From assembly GCA_029882915.1 (NCBI GenBank), contig JAOUJZ010000008.1:1-55082 (forward strand): a stretch of DNA of 55,082 nt, written 5' to 3'. Position numbers and translations under genes: made by a program. Shown in pieces: positions 45,570 to 54,242 of the stretch; the stretch's first letter is position 1, and every line of letters starts with the position of its first letter. Below the pieces are notes generated by a model. It was given only the letters and a program-made list of their open reading frames with translations, was not told the DNA's origin and searched no databases. This DNA is from Gammaproteobacteria bacterium. Its GTDB lineage: Bacteria; Pseudomonadota; Gammaproteobacteria; Nitrosococcales; Methylophagaceae.

Positions 45570-45829
45570 GATCTCTCACTCCTTTATGGTATGAGCTCAC
45601 AGTGGGGCTATGTCTGTAAAAAGTAACTCTTTACAATCACTTAAGAGATTTTATATGTCACATCATTATAATCAATTTAATAATTGTGAGGACTAATTAT
45701 GGATTTAACTAGTCTACACTCATAATCATTATGTTTATACCAATGACTGCTTTTTAATAGGAAAGTTTCCAGACAATTAAGAATGGATTTTGTATTGTTT
45801 AGAATACCAACAGTCGACATTCCTCCAAT
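45570..45829. other. Intergenic stretch without a recognisable gene
   Basis: An AT-rich gap between the second Cys-rich gene and the tRNA-Thr terminator. A minus-strand TATAAT lies near 45670-45675 and could serve the gene at 45159-45569, but no convincing -35 box goes with it. No RNA gene or longer reading frame is visible. Confidence 0.5.
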
Positions 45830-45860
45830 AAAAAAGCCCCAGTATAAATACTGAGGCTTT
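45830..45860 (-). terminator. Terminator after tRNA-Thr
   Basis: On the minus strand AAAGCCTCAGTA and TACTGGGGCTTT pair (one mismatch) around a TTTA loop, then a run of six T residues. It ends transcription from the tRNA-Thr gene. Confidence 0.8.
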
Positions 45861-45868
45861 GATATATC

Positions 45869-45944
45869 TGGAGCCGGTAATAGGACTTGAACCTACGACC
45901 CGCTGATTACAAATCAGCTGCTCTACCAACTGAGCTATACCGGC
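45869..45944 (-). tRNA. tRNA-Thr (anticodon TGT)
   Basis: A 76-base cloverleaf read on the minus strand: acceptor GCCGGTA/TACCGGC, D arm AGTTGGTAGA, anticodon loop TTTGTAA, T loop GTTCAAGTC, encoded CCA. The anticodon reads TGT. Confidence 0.97.
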
Positions 45945-45958
45945 GAAAGAAGACCGAA

Positions 45959-45987
45959 ATTATACGGAGGCCTGTATGTGTTAGCAA
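45959..45987 (-). promoter_or_regulatory. Promoter of tRNA-Thr
   Basis: Minus-strand TTGCTA (45987-45982) and a perfect TATAAT (45964-45959) with a 17-base spacer, 14 bases before the tRNA 5' end. Confidence 0.75.
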
Positions 45988-46054
45988 GTAAAAAGTTGAT
46001 TTAATTTTATTATTGCTATTGATAGTTAACGTATGCGAATGAGCATAAAAAGTG

Positions 46055-46087
46055 TTTTTTCAATTTGCGTGGAATAATTGAAAAAAA
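46055..46087 (-). terminator. AT-rich hairpin after tRNA-His
   Basis: TTTTTTCAATT (46055-46065) and AATTGAAAAAA (46076-46086) form an 11-bp but AT-only-ended stem directly after tRNA-His on the minus strand. It is a possible terminator. Confidence 0.4.
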
Positions 46088-46164
46088 TGGGGTGAGTGAT
46101 GGGGCTCGAACCCACGACAACCGGAATCACAATCCGGGACTCTACCAACTGAGCTACACTCACC
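46088..46164 (-). tRNA. tRNA-His (anticodon GTG)
   Basis: A 77-base minus-strand tRNA. It has the extra 5' G at position -1 that pairs with C73 and marks tRNA-His (GGTGAGT...ACTCACC then CCA), anticodon loop TTGTGAT and T loop GTTCGAG. The anticodon reads GTG. Confidence 0.97.
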
Positions 46165-46292
46165 ATTATGAACGCAAGAATAGAAACGTGTGTTTCAGTG
46201 TTCATTTGGAAAGCAGGTAATTCTACTGCCTTTATTTTTCAGGTCAAGAAAAATTATTCAGGAGATAATTTTAATGTATCCCTAAAGTATGG

Positions 46293-46316
46293 AGGAGGCA
46301 CGTCCATGTGCTTCCT
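46293..46316 (-). terminator. Hairpin after rnr
   Basis: AGGAGGCAC (46293-46301) and GTGCTTCCT (46308-46316) pair with one mismatch and a six-base loop, 16 bases after the rnr stop on the minus strand. No T tract follows, so it is a weak terminator or an RNA-protecting hairpin. Confidence 0.35.
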
Positions 46317-46331
46317 AACAATAGTGTTTGT

Positions 46332-48500
46332 TTAGACTATTTCCAGATCTATTTTTTTGTCATCCAAATTAACACGTACCACTTTCACCAGAACTTTGTC
46401 AGCAAGTCGATATATTTTGTTGGTGCGTTCACCTATAAGACGATGTCCTGAGGCATCAAACTGATAATAGTCATTACCAAGTGCGGTAATATGCACCAGA
46501 CCTTCAATGTAGATGTCACTAAGCTCCACAAACAGTCCAAAGCTAGTAACGCTACTGATTACACCTTCGTGAACTTCAGTGACACGGTCCTGCATATATT
46601 CACACTTGAGCCAGTCGCTAACATCTCGTGTAGCTTCATCAGCACGACGGCTTGTCATTGAGCAGTGCTCGCCTAGCTGAAGCATGTCTTCATGTGAATA
46701 ATGCCATTTTGATTTTTTCTGTTTAGTCACTATGTGGCGAATAGCACGGTGAACTAATAAGTCAGGATAGCGGCGGATAGGTGAGGTAAAATGCGCATAT
46801 GCTTCCAGTGCCAGCCCAAAATGACCGACATTATCGGGGTTGTATACAGCTTGTTTCATACTACGTAGCATGACAGTTTGTAGTAAGTGTGCATCCGGTC
46901 GTTGACGGGCTGCATGTAGCAGCGATGCGTAATGGCCAGGTTGAGGATCATCACCGCCACCTAAAGACAGTCCAAGTTCACCTAGAAATTCACGTAAACC
47001 GGACAGTTTTTCCTCAGAAGGTGTTTCATGAATACGGAACAGTGCTGGTACTTGATTTTTTAACAAAAATTGAGCAGCACAGACATTGGCCGCGACCATG
47101 AATTCTTCGATCAGGCGATGGGCATCATTTCTTTCTCGAGGTTCAATCGATTTTATTTTTCGGTTGTCATCAAAAATGAATTGAGTTTCTGTCAGTTCAA
47201 AATCGATGGCACCACGTTGTTCCCGTGCTTTTAACATCACTTGATATAAGTCATACATGGTTTCTAAACCAGGTAAGACCGCTTTATATTTTTCTCGTAG
47301 TACGGTGTCCTTATCTACCAGTATCGCGGCTACATCATCGTATAGTAACCGTGCCTTTGAATTCATCACTGCTTGATGGAATTGGTGCGACTCCAGTTCA
47401 CCATCTGTATTGATTACCATTTCACAAACCATGCAAAGACGGTCAACCTCGGGGTTTAAAGAGCACAGACCGTTTGACAATGCTTCAGGTAACATCGGAA
47501 TGACCTGACTAGGGAAGTACACAGAGGTACCTCGTTCCTGAGCGCTTATATCTAATGGTGTGTCTGGTTCAACGTAATAGGAAACATCAGCAATGGCTAC
47601 CCATAGACGCCAAGAACCTGATTTTAAAGGCTCAGCGTAGACAGCATCATCGAAGTCACGGGCATCAGCGCCATCAATAGTTACCAATGGTAGAGAACGG
47701 AGATCAAGACGACCATCAATGGCTGAAGCTGGGATTTGTTCTCCAAATGATTCGGCTTGTTTTATGGTCTCTACCGACCATACATGAGGCAATTCAAAAT
47801 CGCGTAATGCAATGTCTATTTCCATCCCCGGTGCCATATGATCACCCAAAACAGTAACCACTTTTCCAAGTGGTGAACGATGTTTATGTGGCTGTTCGGT
47901 GATTTCTATTTCAACAATTTGTCCTTCCTTGGCATCTTTTAGGCCTTCGGGTGGGATCAGGATGTCCTGACTTATTCGCCGATTATTAGGGATAAGATAG
48001 TAAATGCCCGCATCGGAAAATAAGCGACCGACGATGCGTTCATTAGCATGTTTGATGACTTCAACAATCGCGCCTTCTTTACGACCGCGACGATCAATGC
48101 CGGTCACACGAGCAACAGCTCGGTCACCATGTAATACAACGCGCATTTCACGGTCACTCAGGAAAAGGTCATCGCCAGCTTCATCAGGTATCAGAAAACC
48201 ATAACCATCGGGATGCCCCATCACACGACCAGTGATTAAGTTCATTTTGGACACAACACCATAGGCACTTTTACGATTGCGTAGTAGTTGCCCATCGCGT
48301 TCCATTGCCCGGAGGCGACGGCGAAGTGCTTCAGTTTGTTGCTCGCCTTTAAGGCCAAGTAGTTTGCTAATATTACGACGAGTTAGAGGGCGGTTATTTT
48401 GTTTGAGGAGTTCGATAATGAATTCGCGGCTTGGGATAGGGTTGTCATATTTTTCAGCTTCACGCGATGAATATTGATCTTTTAACTTTTTTGTAGACAT
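46332..48500 (-). CDS. rnr: Ribonuclease R
   Basis: A processive 3'-5' exoribonuclease that degrades structured RNA. The N-terminal helix-turn-helix region (REFIIELLKQNNRPLTRRNISKLLGL), cold-shock domains, RNB catalytic domain with the metal-binding DARDFDDAVYAE and the C-terminal S1 domain (GVISSVTSFGLFVELSDIYIEGLVHI) are in the usual order. Length 722; E. coli RNase R (813) has a longer basic C-terminal tail, which is absent here (the protein ends LDDKKIDLEIV). RNase II is excluded by the length and N-terminus. Its start codon lies next to the divergent tRNA-Leu promoter. Confidence 0.96.
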   Translation of the reverse strand: MSTKKLKDQYSSREAEKYDNPIPSREFIIELLKQNNRPLTRRNISKLLGLKGEQQTEALRRRLRAMERDGQLLRNRKSAYGVVSKMNLITGRVMGHPDGYGFLIPDEAGDDLFLSDREMRVVLHGDRAVARVTGIDRRGRKEGAIVEVIKHANERIVGRLFSDAGIYYLIPNNRRISQDILIPPEGLKDAKEGQIVEIEITEQPHKHRSPLGKVVTVLGDHMAPGMEIDIALRDFELPHVWSVETIKQAESFGEQIPASAIDGRLDLRSLPLVTIDGADARDFDDAVYAEPLKSGSWRLWVAIADVSYYVEPDTPLDISAQERGTSVYFPSQVIPMLPEALSNGLCSLNPEVDRLCMVCEMVINTDGELESHQFHQAVMNSKARLLYDDVAAILVDKDTVLREKYKAVLPGLETMYDLYQVMLKAREQRGAIDFELTETQFIFDDNRKIKSIEPRERNDAHRLIEEFMVAANVCAAQFLLKNQVPALFRIHETPSEEKLSGLREFLGELGLSLGGGDDPQPGHYASLLHAARQRPDAHLLQTVMLRSMKQAVYNPDNVGHFGLALEAYAHFTSPIRRYPDLLVHRAIRHIVTKQKKSKWHYSHEDMLQLGEHCSMTSRRADEATRDVSDWLKCEYMQDRVTEVHEGVISSVTSFGLFVELSDIYIEGLVHITALGNDYYQFDASGHRLIGERTNKIYRLADKVLVKVVRVNLDDKKIDLEIV

Positions 48501-48528
48501 TGACAGGGATATTTCCAGTAGGTAAAGT
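48500..48528 (+). promoter_or_regulatory. Promoter of tRNA-Leu
   Basis: TTGACA (48500-48505) and TAAAGT (48523-48528) are 17 bases apart and 30 bases before the tRNA. The first base of the -35 box is also the first base of the divergent rnr start codon. Confidence 0.65.
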
Positions 48529-48558
48529 GCCCGCTCTTATTTGAACAATCGTTCAATT

Positions 48559-48645
48559 GCCGAGGTGGCGGAATTGGTAGACGCGCTAGCTTCAGGTGCT
48601 AGTGAATGTAAATTCGTGCGAGTTCGAGTCTCGCTCTCGGCACCA
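48559..48645 (+). tRNA. tRNA-Leu (anticodon CAG)
   Basis: An 87-base type II tRNA with the long variable arm of tRNA-Leu: acceptor GCCGAGG/TCTCGGC, anticodon loop TTCAGGT, variable arm around GAATGTAAATTCGT, T loop GTTCGAGTC and an encoded CCA. The anticodon reads CAG. Confidence 0.96.
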
Positions 48646-48909
48646 TTTTCGCGGTGTGATAAATAGTGTGCGACAACCAGCATCGCGTTATTCTAACCTT
48701 ATTTTACAATAACTAGGTCAAATTCTAGCTTATTTGTCTGACTTTTTATTGTATTATCATGCTGTTGTCGAGTGGATGTTTATTAACATTACTTTGTCTG
48801 AACCTGTTTAAAATACCCCGGATATCAAGTTGCACATAAACTCGGCTCAGATTTTGCTTTATCAAATATTGATGATGGTTTAAGTATTATTTTATCTGCT
48901 TGTTTTAAT

Positions 48910-48935
48910 TAAATATGGACAAAAATTGCCGATAA
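48910..48935 (+). promoter_or_regulatory. Candidate sigma-28 (FliA) promoter of cheV
   Basis: TAAA (48910-48913) is followed after 14 bases by GCCGATAA (48928-48935), an exact match to the flagellar sigma -10 consensus; the usual gap is 15. It is 90 bases before cheV, a gene expected to be under flagellar control. The GCCG also forms half of a small inverted repeat (ATTGCCG/CGGCAAT). Confidence 0.55.
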
Positions 48936-48949
48936 TGCGGCAATGATTG

Positions 48950-48978
48950 TTGTCCGCTGTACTAGAACTGCCTATAAG
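48950..48978 (+). promoter_or_regulatory. Candidate sigma-70 promoter of cheV
   Basis: TTGTCC (48950-48955) and TATAAG (48973-48978) with a 17-base spacer, 47 bases before the cheV start. It may act in tandem with the sigma-28-like site. The rest of the 380-base gap from tRNA-Leu shows nothing else clear. Confidence 0.4.
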
Positions 48979-49025
48979 GTGTATTGTTAAATCGAAAATT
49001 TGGTTGAAATGTAAAGAAGGTTACT

Positions 49026-49994
49026 ATGGCTACATTGATGGATTCTATTGATGAACGTACACAGCTTGCAGGGACAAACCACCTTGAAGTCTTGTTGTTT
49101 AGTTTAGGTACTAATGATGATACCGGGCGAAATGAAGTGTTTGGTATTAATGTCTTTAAAGTACGTGAAGTATTAAATATTCCTGAAATCACCACTGCTC
49201 CAGAAATGCCGGAAGGTGTGGAAGGCTTTGTTAGTCTTCGGGGTGACATGGTACCTATTATAAATTTACAAAAATTTTGTAAATTTAAGTCTAAAGAAAA
49301 ACCCGGGATTTTAATGATCACCGAATACAATACCCATGTTCAGGGTTTTTTGGTGACATCGGTTGATACCATTCAGCGACTGAACTGGGAGCAGGTAAAA
49401 GAGCCACCACCGTTGCTATCTAAACAAATGGGCGGTTTGGTTACAGCAGTATCAGAATTAGCGGATAAACGTCTAGTCATGATTATGGATGTTGAAAAAA
49501 TATTGGCGGATGCCGGTGGATTCTATGATGAATCAATTTTTGATGGTATCCATAAAATCAAGTCTGATCAGCGCCACACTATTTTATTTGCTGATGACTC
49601 TGCAATTGCCAGAAAACAGATTCTCAAAGCGCTTGAACATTTGGGTGTTGATCATGTTGGTGCAGTAAATGGTGCTGAGGCATGGAAATTACTGGATAAT
49701 CTGGCCAAGAAGTGTGAAGAGCGAGGGGAAGATATTACAAGTGAAATTCAACTTGTTCTGACTGATGTCGAAATGCCAGAGATGGATGGCTATGTATTGA
49801 CCCAAAAAATCAAAGCTGATCCACGTTTACAGCATTTACCTGTCATTATGCATTCATCATTAACTGCTGCTGCCAATCAGACAATGGGTAGGAGTGTGGG
49901 TGCAGATGCCTATGTACCAAAATTTCAGCCTCGAGATTTAGCGGACACCTTGCAACAATTTTTTGATGAAAGTGATAAACGTATCGATGATTAA
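49026..49994 (+). CDS. cheV: Chemotaxis protein CheV (CheW-receiver fusion)
   Basis: A coupling protein that links chemoreceptors to the CheA kinase, joined to a receiver domain that adjusts the coupling on phosphorylation. The CheW-like domain spans residues about 18-165 (FGINVFKVREVL, PEGVEGFVSLRGDMVPIINL). The receiver spans about 185-320 with the acidic pair D190 and D191 (FADDS) and phospho-acceptor D247 (LTDVEMPEMDG). Length 322. No other chemotaxis gene is close, so this is an orphan CheV. AAGAAGG lies before the ATG, and a terminator follows. Confidence 0.95.
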   Translation: MATLMDSIDERTQLAGTNHLEVLLFSLGTNDDTGRNEVFGINVFKVREVLNIPEITTAPEMPEGVEGFVSLRGDMVPIINLQKFCKFKSKEKPGILMITEYNTHVQGFLVTSVDTIQRLNWEQVKEPPPLLSKQMGGLVTAVSELADKRLVMIMDVEKILADAGGFYDESIFDGIHKIKSDQRHTILFADDSAIARKQILKALEHLGVDHVGAVNGAEAWKLLDNLAKKCEERGEDITSEIQLVLTDVEMPEMDGYVLTQKIKADPRLQHLPVIMHSSLTAAANQTMGRSVGADAYVPKFQPRDLADTLQQFFDESDKRIDD

Positions 49995-49997
49995 TAT

Positions 49998-50030
49998 TAA
50001 AAAGGCTTGTGTATAAAACAAGCCTTTTTT
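49998..50030 (+). terminator. Terminator after cheV
   Basis: AAAAAGGCTTGT and ACAAGCCTTTTTT form a 12-bp stem with a seven-base loop and a T tract, just after the cheV stop. Confidence 0.9.
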
Positions 50031-50144
50031 AATTTCGAGCTCATAAAATATCAAGCAGGACATTTATTGTTGAGTTTTAGCTTAGTCCTATTTTGCGCTA
50101 ATATAAATACAGTCAATCTAATCATTTATTAATGAGACTTGTTC

Positions 50145-50789
50145 ATGACAATACGTAGATTTAGTGCACTCGACACGGCGATTATGGAATGTGATAAAGC
50201 GGTGAAAACTGTTTTTGGCAAACCAGAAACGACCCATCGTCCAATTCCGGGACATGAGTTGCATGATGAAACAATGACATTAGATGAACAGCAACGTTCA
50301 ATTCGTCTAATGCGGGTTAATCATTCTGGTGAAGTATCTGCACAGGCTCTGTATCAGGGGCAGGCATTAACTGCCAAATTACCTGAAATTAGACAAGCGA
50401 TGGAGCAGGCAGCACTAGAAGAAAATGATCATCTGGTGTGGTGCCAGCAGCGAATCCATGATTTTGGCGGTCATACCAGTGTATTAAATCCGTTATGGTA
50501 TGTAGGTTCTTTTGCTATTGGTGCGGTCGCTGGCAAAATTGGGGATAAATGGAGTTTGGGCTTTGTCGCAGAAACGGAAAAACAGGTGGTAAAACATCTG
50601 GATGAACATTTAAGACACATGAGTTCAAATGATCATAAAAGCCGTGCAGTTCTGGAGCAGATGAAAGAGGATGAACTGCATCATGGTACAGTAGCGCTGG
50701 AAGCGGGCGGTGCTGAATTGCCTCAACCAGTTAAGCTGGCAATGGGCTTGATGTCCAAAGTGATGACTAAAACCAGTTATTGGATATAG
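50145..50789 (+). CDS. coq7: Ubiquinone biosynthesis hydroxylase Coq7
   Basis: A di-iron carboxylate monooxygenase that adds the hydroxyl group at C6 of demethoxyubiquinol, the next to last ring step of ubiquinone synthesis; it replaces the flavin enzyme UbiF in many bacteria. Iron ligands are visible: E63 (HSGEVSAQ), E93-x-x-H96 (EENDH), E146-type TEKQVVKH and the C-terminal ExxH (EDELHHG). It begins at ATG 50145 (MTIRRFSALD, 214 residues); a TTG six bases upstream is less likely. It is monocistronic after the cheV terminator. Confidence 0.94.
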   Translation: MTIRRFSALDTAIMECDKAVKTVFGKPETTHRPIPGHELHDETMTLDEQQRSIRLMRVNHSGEVSAQALYQGQALTAKLPEIRQAMEQAALEENDHLVWCQQRIHDFGGHTSVLNPLWYVGSFAIGAVAGKIGDKWSLGFVAETEKQVVKHLDEHLRHMSSNDHKSRAVLEQMKEDELHHGTVALEAGGAELPQPVKLAMGLMSKVMTKTSYWI

Positions 50790-50813
50790 TCGTTTTAGTG
50801 GGCGGCTCTATAT

Positions 50814-51119
50814 TTAGATTTGTGATAACTCCGCTGATACGTGAAATAGATTGGCATCATTTTCATCTGTCACGCATCGAATCACTTTACCTTGTGCGGT
50901 AAATGGCGGTAAACGCTCGCCACTTGGATTCATTATAATATCAATGATATCGCCTACAGAAAGTGCATAGTCAGTTGTCATATACAGGCCGGTTGCACTT
51001 AAATCCTGACTATCACCATGATGCGTTATACCACTGTTACCTTTGATGGTATATGTGACTTGCGTTTCAATACGCATACGTACAAAGTCGCGTTTTTCTT
51101 CGTAATCTTGTCCAGCCAT
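50814..51119 (-). CDS. PilZ domain protein
   Basis: A 101-residue protein made of one PilZ domain, which binds cyclic di-GMP. The ligand motifs are complete: R10-x-x-x-R14 (KRDFVR) and D39-x-S41-x-x-G44 (DLSATG). It is therefore a likely c-di-GMP effector and a possible reader of the signal made by the GGDEF protein at 18.0-19.3 kb. It converges on coq7 with a 24-base gap. Its partner is unknown. Confidence 0.92.
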   Translation of the reverse strand: MAGQDYEEKRDFVRMRIETQVTYTIKGNSGITHHGDSQDLSATGLYMTTDYALSVGDIIDIIMNPSGERLPPFTAQGKVIRCVTDENDANLFHVSAELSQI

Positions 51120-51213
51120 TTATTCCTTGCCTCTTATTTTCTAATAAAACTAAGGTTGCCTATTGCATGGGAGTATCCTAAGCTAAAAATACCTTATTAG
51201 GCTAGAGAAAAAC

Positions 51214-53625
51214 ATGGTCAAGATCACACAAATTCCAGTAGAACGTTTATACCAGAATTGCGACTCTGAGCAATTTGACTTTTCTTCTACTGAAGAACTA
51301 GAAGTCTTACCTACGATTATTGGGCAATCACGGGCTTTGGAAGCCGTTGATTTTGGAGCCAATATTATTGGTGAGGGCTATAATCTTTTTGTGATGGGGG
51401 CAACGGGAGCCGGTAAATATACACTGGTTAAACGTTTTCTCGACGAACAGGTAAAACAGCGTCCACAGGGACTCGACTGGGGCTATTTACACAACTTTGT
51501 TGATCCACAAAAGCCTTGGTTTGTATCACTGCCAGCCGGACAAGGTAGTCAGTTATGGCAGGATATTCAAAAAGTCGTCATACAGTTGCTGGAGGAACTG
51601 CCTAGAGCCTTTGATGATGAATATTACCGTGGAAGAATAAGAGCCATTGATGAGGCATCTCGTAAACATCGTGTGAGGATGTTTGGCAACCTGCAGCAAG
51701 AAGCGGATAAAAAAGGCATTCTATTGCTGAGGATGCAGGATGGCAATTATGCTTTTGCTGCCAAGCGTAATGGCCAGCCGATGACCACCGAAGAGTTTGA
51801 ACAACTGCCTTTGGATGAGCAGGAAAAAACAGAAGACATCATTGCATCCTTACACGAAGAGTTACAGCATACCATTCTAGAGCTACGTGAGTGGGAACAT
51901 GACAATCAGAAAAAAATAAGTGCTTTAAATGCTGAGGTGGCATTAGAAGTGATTAGTAGGCATGTCAGTAAACTTAAACATGCTTACCCTAATTCAACCT
52001 GTCTACAGAAATATTTTGATGCTATGCAAAAGGATATGCGGGGCAATGTTGATGCGTTTCTAAAAGTAAGTGAAAGCAATGAAGATGAGGCGTCACCAAT
52101 AGGTATTGATAGCTCATTATTTCGCCGTTATCAGATAAATTTGATTGTAGATAACACGGATAAGCAGGGGGCTCCAGTTGTCTATGAAAGCCTACCAAAC
52201 CATCAAAGCCTGTTCGGGTGTGTAGAGCATATGGCTATGATGGGTGCTCTGGTGACTGACTTTAGTTTGATTAAAGGAGGTGCTTTTCATCGTGCAAATG
52301 GCGGTTACCTGATACTGGATGCAGAGAAACTGTTGATGCAGCCATTTGCATGGGAAGGTATGAAACAGGCATTGCAAGGCAAAGAGCTGAAGCTGAACAC
52401 ATTGGAACGGATGTACAGTATTGTATCGACAGTGTCACTGGAACCTGAACCAATCCCCTTGGATGTAAAAGTGATTCTGCTAGGTAATCGACGTTTGTAT
52501 TATCTACTCTATGAACTAGATCCCGAATTTGCCGAATTATTTAAGGTCGTGGCAGATTTTGAAGATGAAATGACACGTGATGCGGATAGCCACCTGTTAT
52601 ATGCTCGACTAATGGCAACGACAGTGCAGCAAGAAAGCTTATTGCATCTTGAGCGTGATGCAGTGTCTCGTGTTATTGAACATAGCGCTCGAACCGCAGA
52701 TGATGCATCCAAGCTTTCCTTGCATCAAGGAGATTTAACAGATTTGTTGCGAGAGTCAAATTACTGGGCGCATAAAGATGGAGCTAAAATGGTGGCCAGG
52801 CATCATGTTGATTTGGCGATACAAAGCCGGATTCAACGTGTTGATCGACAGCGTACACTATTGTATAGCCAGATAGAACGTGCAATCACTTGTATTGAAG
52901 TAACCGGTAAGCAAATAGGGCAGATAAATGCACTTTCTGTTCTTTATGCAGGAGGGTTTAGTTTTGCCCAACCATCACGGTTAACCGCGAATTGTCGTTA
53001 TGGTGAAGGCGATATCATTGATATTGAACGTGAAGTCGATTTGGGGGGGGATATTCATTCCAAAGGTGTGATGATAATGAGTGGTTATCTAGGCACTACT
53101 TATGCCAAGGATAAGCCATTATCAATGTCAGCAAGTCTGGTGTTTGAGCAAAGTTATGGTGAAATTGATGGCGACAGTGCGACATTGGCGGAATTGTGCG
53201 TCTTGCTGTCAGCAATTGCTGGTGTGCCGTTAAAACAATCTATTGCGATCACTGGCTCGATGAATCAGCATGGAAAAGTGCAGGCTATTGGCGGTGTGAA
53301 TGAAAAGATAGAAGGTTTTTTTGATATCTGTAAAAAGGTCAACTATACAGGTGAGCAAGGTGTCATTATTCCTCATGCTAATGTGCAGCATTTGATGTTG
53401 CGTCAGGATGTGATTGATGCGGTTGCTAATCAGACTTTTCAGATCCATGCGGTAGAAACAGTTGAACAGGCATTGGCCTTGTTAACTGATCTGACGGTTG
53501 GAGAGTTGGATGCCGGTGGAAATTATCCGGATGGAAGTTTTAATGCTGCGGTAGCTCGACAGATTCAACTCTGGGCAGATGTACATAAACATGAAAAAGA
53601 AGCTCATCCTGATGATGGCAGTTAA
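51214..53625 (+). CDS. Lon-like ATP-dependent protease (LonB-type, AAA_32 and S16)
   Basis: An 803-residue protein of the Lon-related family that includes E. coli YcbZ. Walker A is at residues 62-70 (GATGAGKYT), followed by a long helical insertion (about 130-300), a second AAA segment with GGYLILDAEKL and LEPEPIPLDVKVILLGNR, and a C-terminal S16 protease domain. The catalytic pair is present: S655 (DGDSAT) and K698 (GVNEKIEG), 43 residues apart as in Lon. It lacks the Lon substrate-binding N domain. No membrane helix is visible, unlike archaeal LonB. Substrates are unknown. Confidence 0.93.
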   Translation: MVKITQIPVERLYQNCDSEQFDFSSTEELEVLPTIIGQSRALEAVDFGANIIGEGYNLFVMGATGAGKYTLVKRFLDEQVKQRPQGLDWGYLHNFVDPQKPWFVSLPAGQGSQLWQDIQKVVIQLLEELPRAFDDEYYRGRIRAIDEASRKHRVRMFGNLQQEADKKGILLLRMQDGNYAFAAKRNGQPMTTEEFEQLPLDEQEKTEDIIASLHEELQHTILELREWEHDNQKKISALNAEVALEVISRHVSKLKHAYPNSTCLQKYFDAMQKDMRGNVDAFLKVSESNEDEASPIGIDSSLFRRYQINLIVDNTDKQGAPVVYESLPNHQSLFGCVEHMAMMGALVTDFSLIKGGAFHRANGGYLILDAEKLLMQPFAWEGMKQALQGKELKLNTLERMYSIVSTVSLEPEPIPLDVKVILLGNRRLYYLLYELDPEFAELFKVVADFEDEMTRDADSHLLYARLMATTVQQESLLHLERDAVSRVIEHSARTADDASKLSLHQGDLTDLLRESNYWAHKDGAKMVARHHVDLAIQSRIQRVDRQRTLLYSQIERAITCIEVTGKQIGQINALSVLYAGGFSFAQPSRLTANCRYGEGDIIDIEREVDLGGDIHSKGVMIMSGYLGTTYAKDKPLSMSASLVFEQSYGEIDGDSATLAELCVLLSAIAGVPLKQSIAITGSMNQHGKVQAIGGVNEKIEGFFDICKKVNYTGEQGVIIPHANVQHLMLRQDVIDAVANQTFQIHAVETVEQALALLTDLTVGELDAGGNYPDGSFNAAVARQIQLWADVHKHEKEAHPDDGS

Positions 53626-53694
53626 GAATGACTGTAGTTTTTATAAAAACGGTCGATAATAAGTGATAACAATATAGTGTACAGGGCGACACAA

Positions 53695-54132
53695 ATGAAA
53701 CTTAAATCGTTATTACTATCGATTTCATCAATCGGTTTATTGTGGCATGTTGCTACCGTTAGCGCTTTGGCATTGCCACCAATACCGACTGAGCCTATTT
53801 ACTTTGAACCACCAGTAGTTGAAGCAACGGATAATACAAGACAATTTAGCTGCGTTGAATTGGATAATACGATTCGTTATTTACATCCCTATCGATACAG
53901 TTATAAGCCGGATTTCTATCAAGACGATGCAAACAAAATAGCAACTACACTTATTATGTTTGACTCTATTCCTATCGTTGATTCTATTCCAGTTGTGAAA
54001 GGTTTATTGGGTTTTGCCTATTTGGGCTACTCAACTTTGATAGAAGAAAAAGAACAACGGCGTACATTACAGGTAGAACAACAGATTTCCATGTTACAAC
54101 AGCTTAAGGCGGAAAAACATTGTTTTGAATAA
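53695..54132 (+). CDS. Secreted or periplasmic protein of unknown function
   Basis: A 145-residue protein with a clear signal peptide (MKLKSLLLSISSIGLLWHVATVSALA, cut in two parts here by its hydrophobic core at residues 5-25). The mature part begins with a Pro-rich stretch (LPPIPTEPIYFEPP), contains two cysteines (FSC near 53 and the end HCFE) that could form a disulfide, a hydrophobic segment near residues 95-115 (FDSIPIVDSIPVVKGLLGFAY) and a C-terminal helical coil. I chose ATG 53695 with AGGG upstream over a GTG at 53677. I know of no family. It lies before the repeat-protein gene with a 110-base gap. Confidence 0.75.
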   Translation: MKLKSLLLSISSIGLLWHVATVSALALPPIPTEPIYFEPPVVEATDNTRQFSCVELDNTIRYLHPYRYSYKPDFYQDDANKIATTLIMFDSIPIVDSIPVVKGLLGFAYLGYSTLIEEKEQRRTLQVEQQISMLQQLKAEKHCFE

Positions 54133-54181
54133 AGTCGCCTCCGCGTATGCAAACTTTAAAATGAAATAGTGTTTTATCTAC

Positions 54182-54211
54182 TTGTAGTCTTATCTTCAAC
54201 TCATGTACTAT
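54182..54211 (+). promoter_or_regulatory. Candidate promoter of the repeat-protein gene
   Basis: TTGTAG (54182-54187) and TACTAT (54206-54211) with an 18-base spacer, 31 bases before the ATG. GAGG follows at ribosome-binding distance. The match is moderate. Confidence 0.35.
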
Positions 54212-54242
54212 CGGGTAATAATTTACCACGAGGTATTCAATT

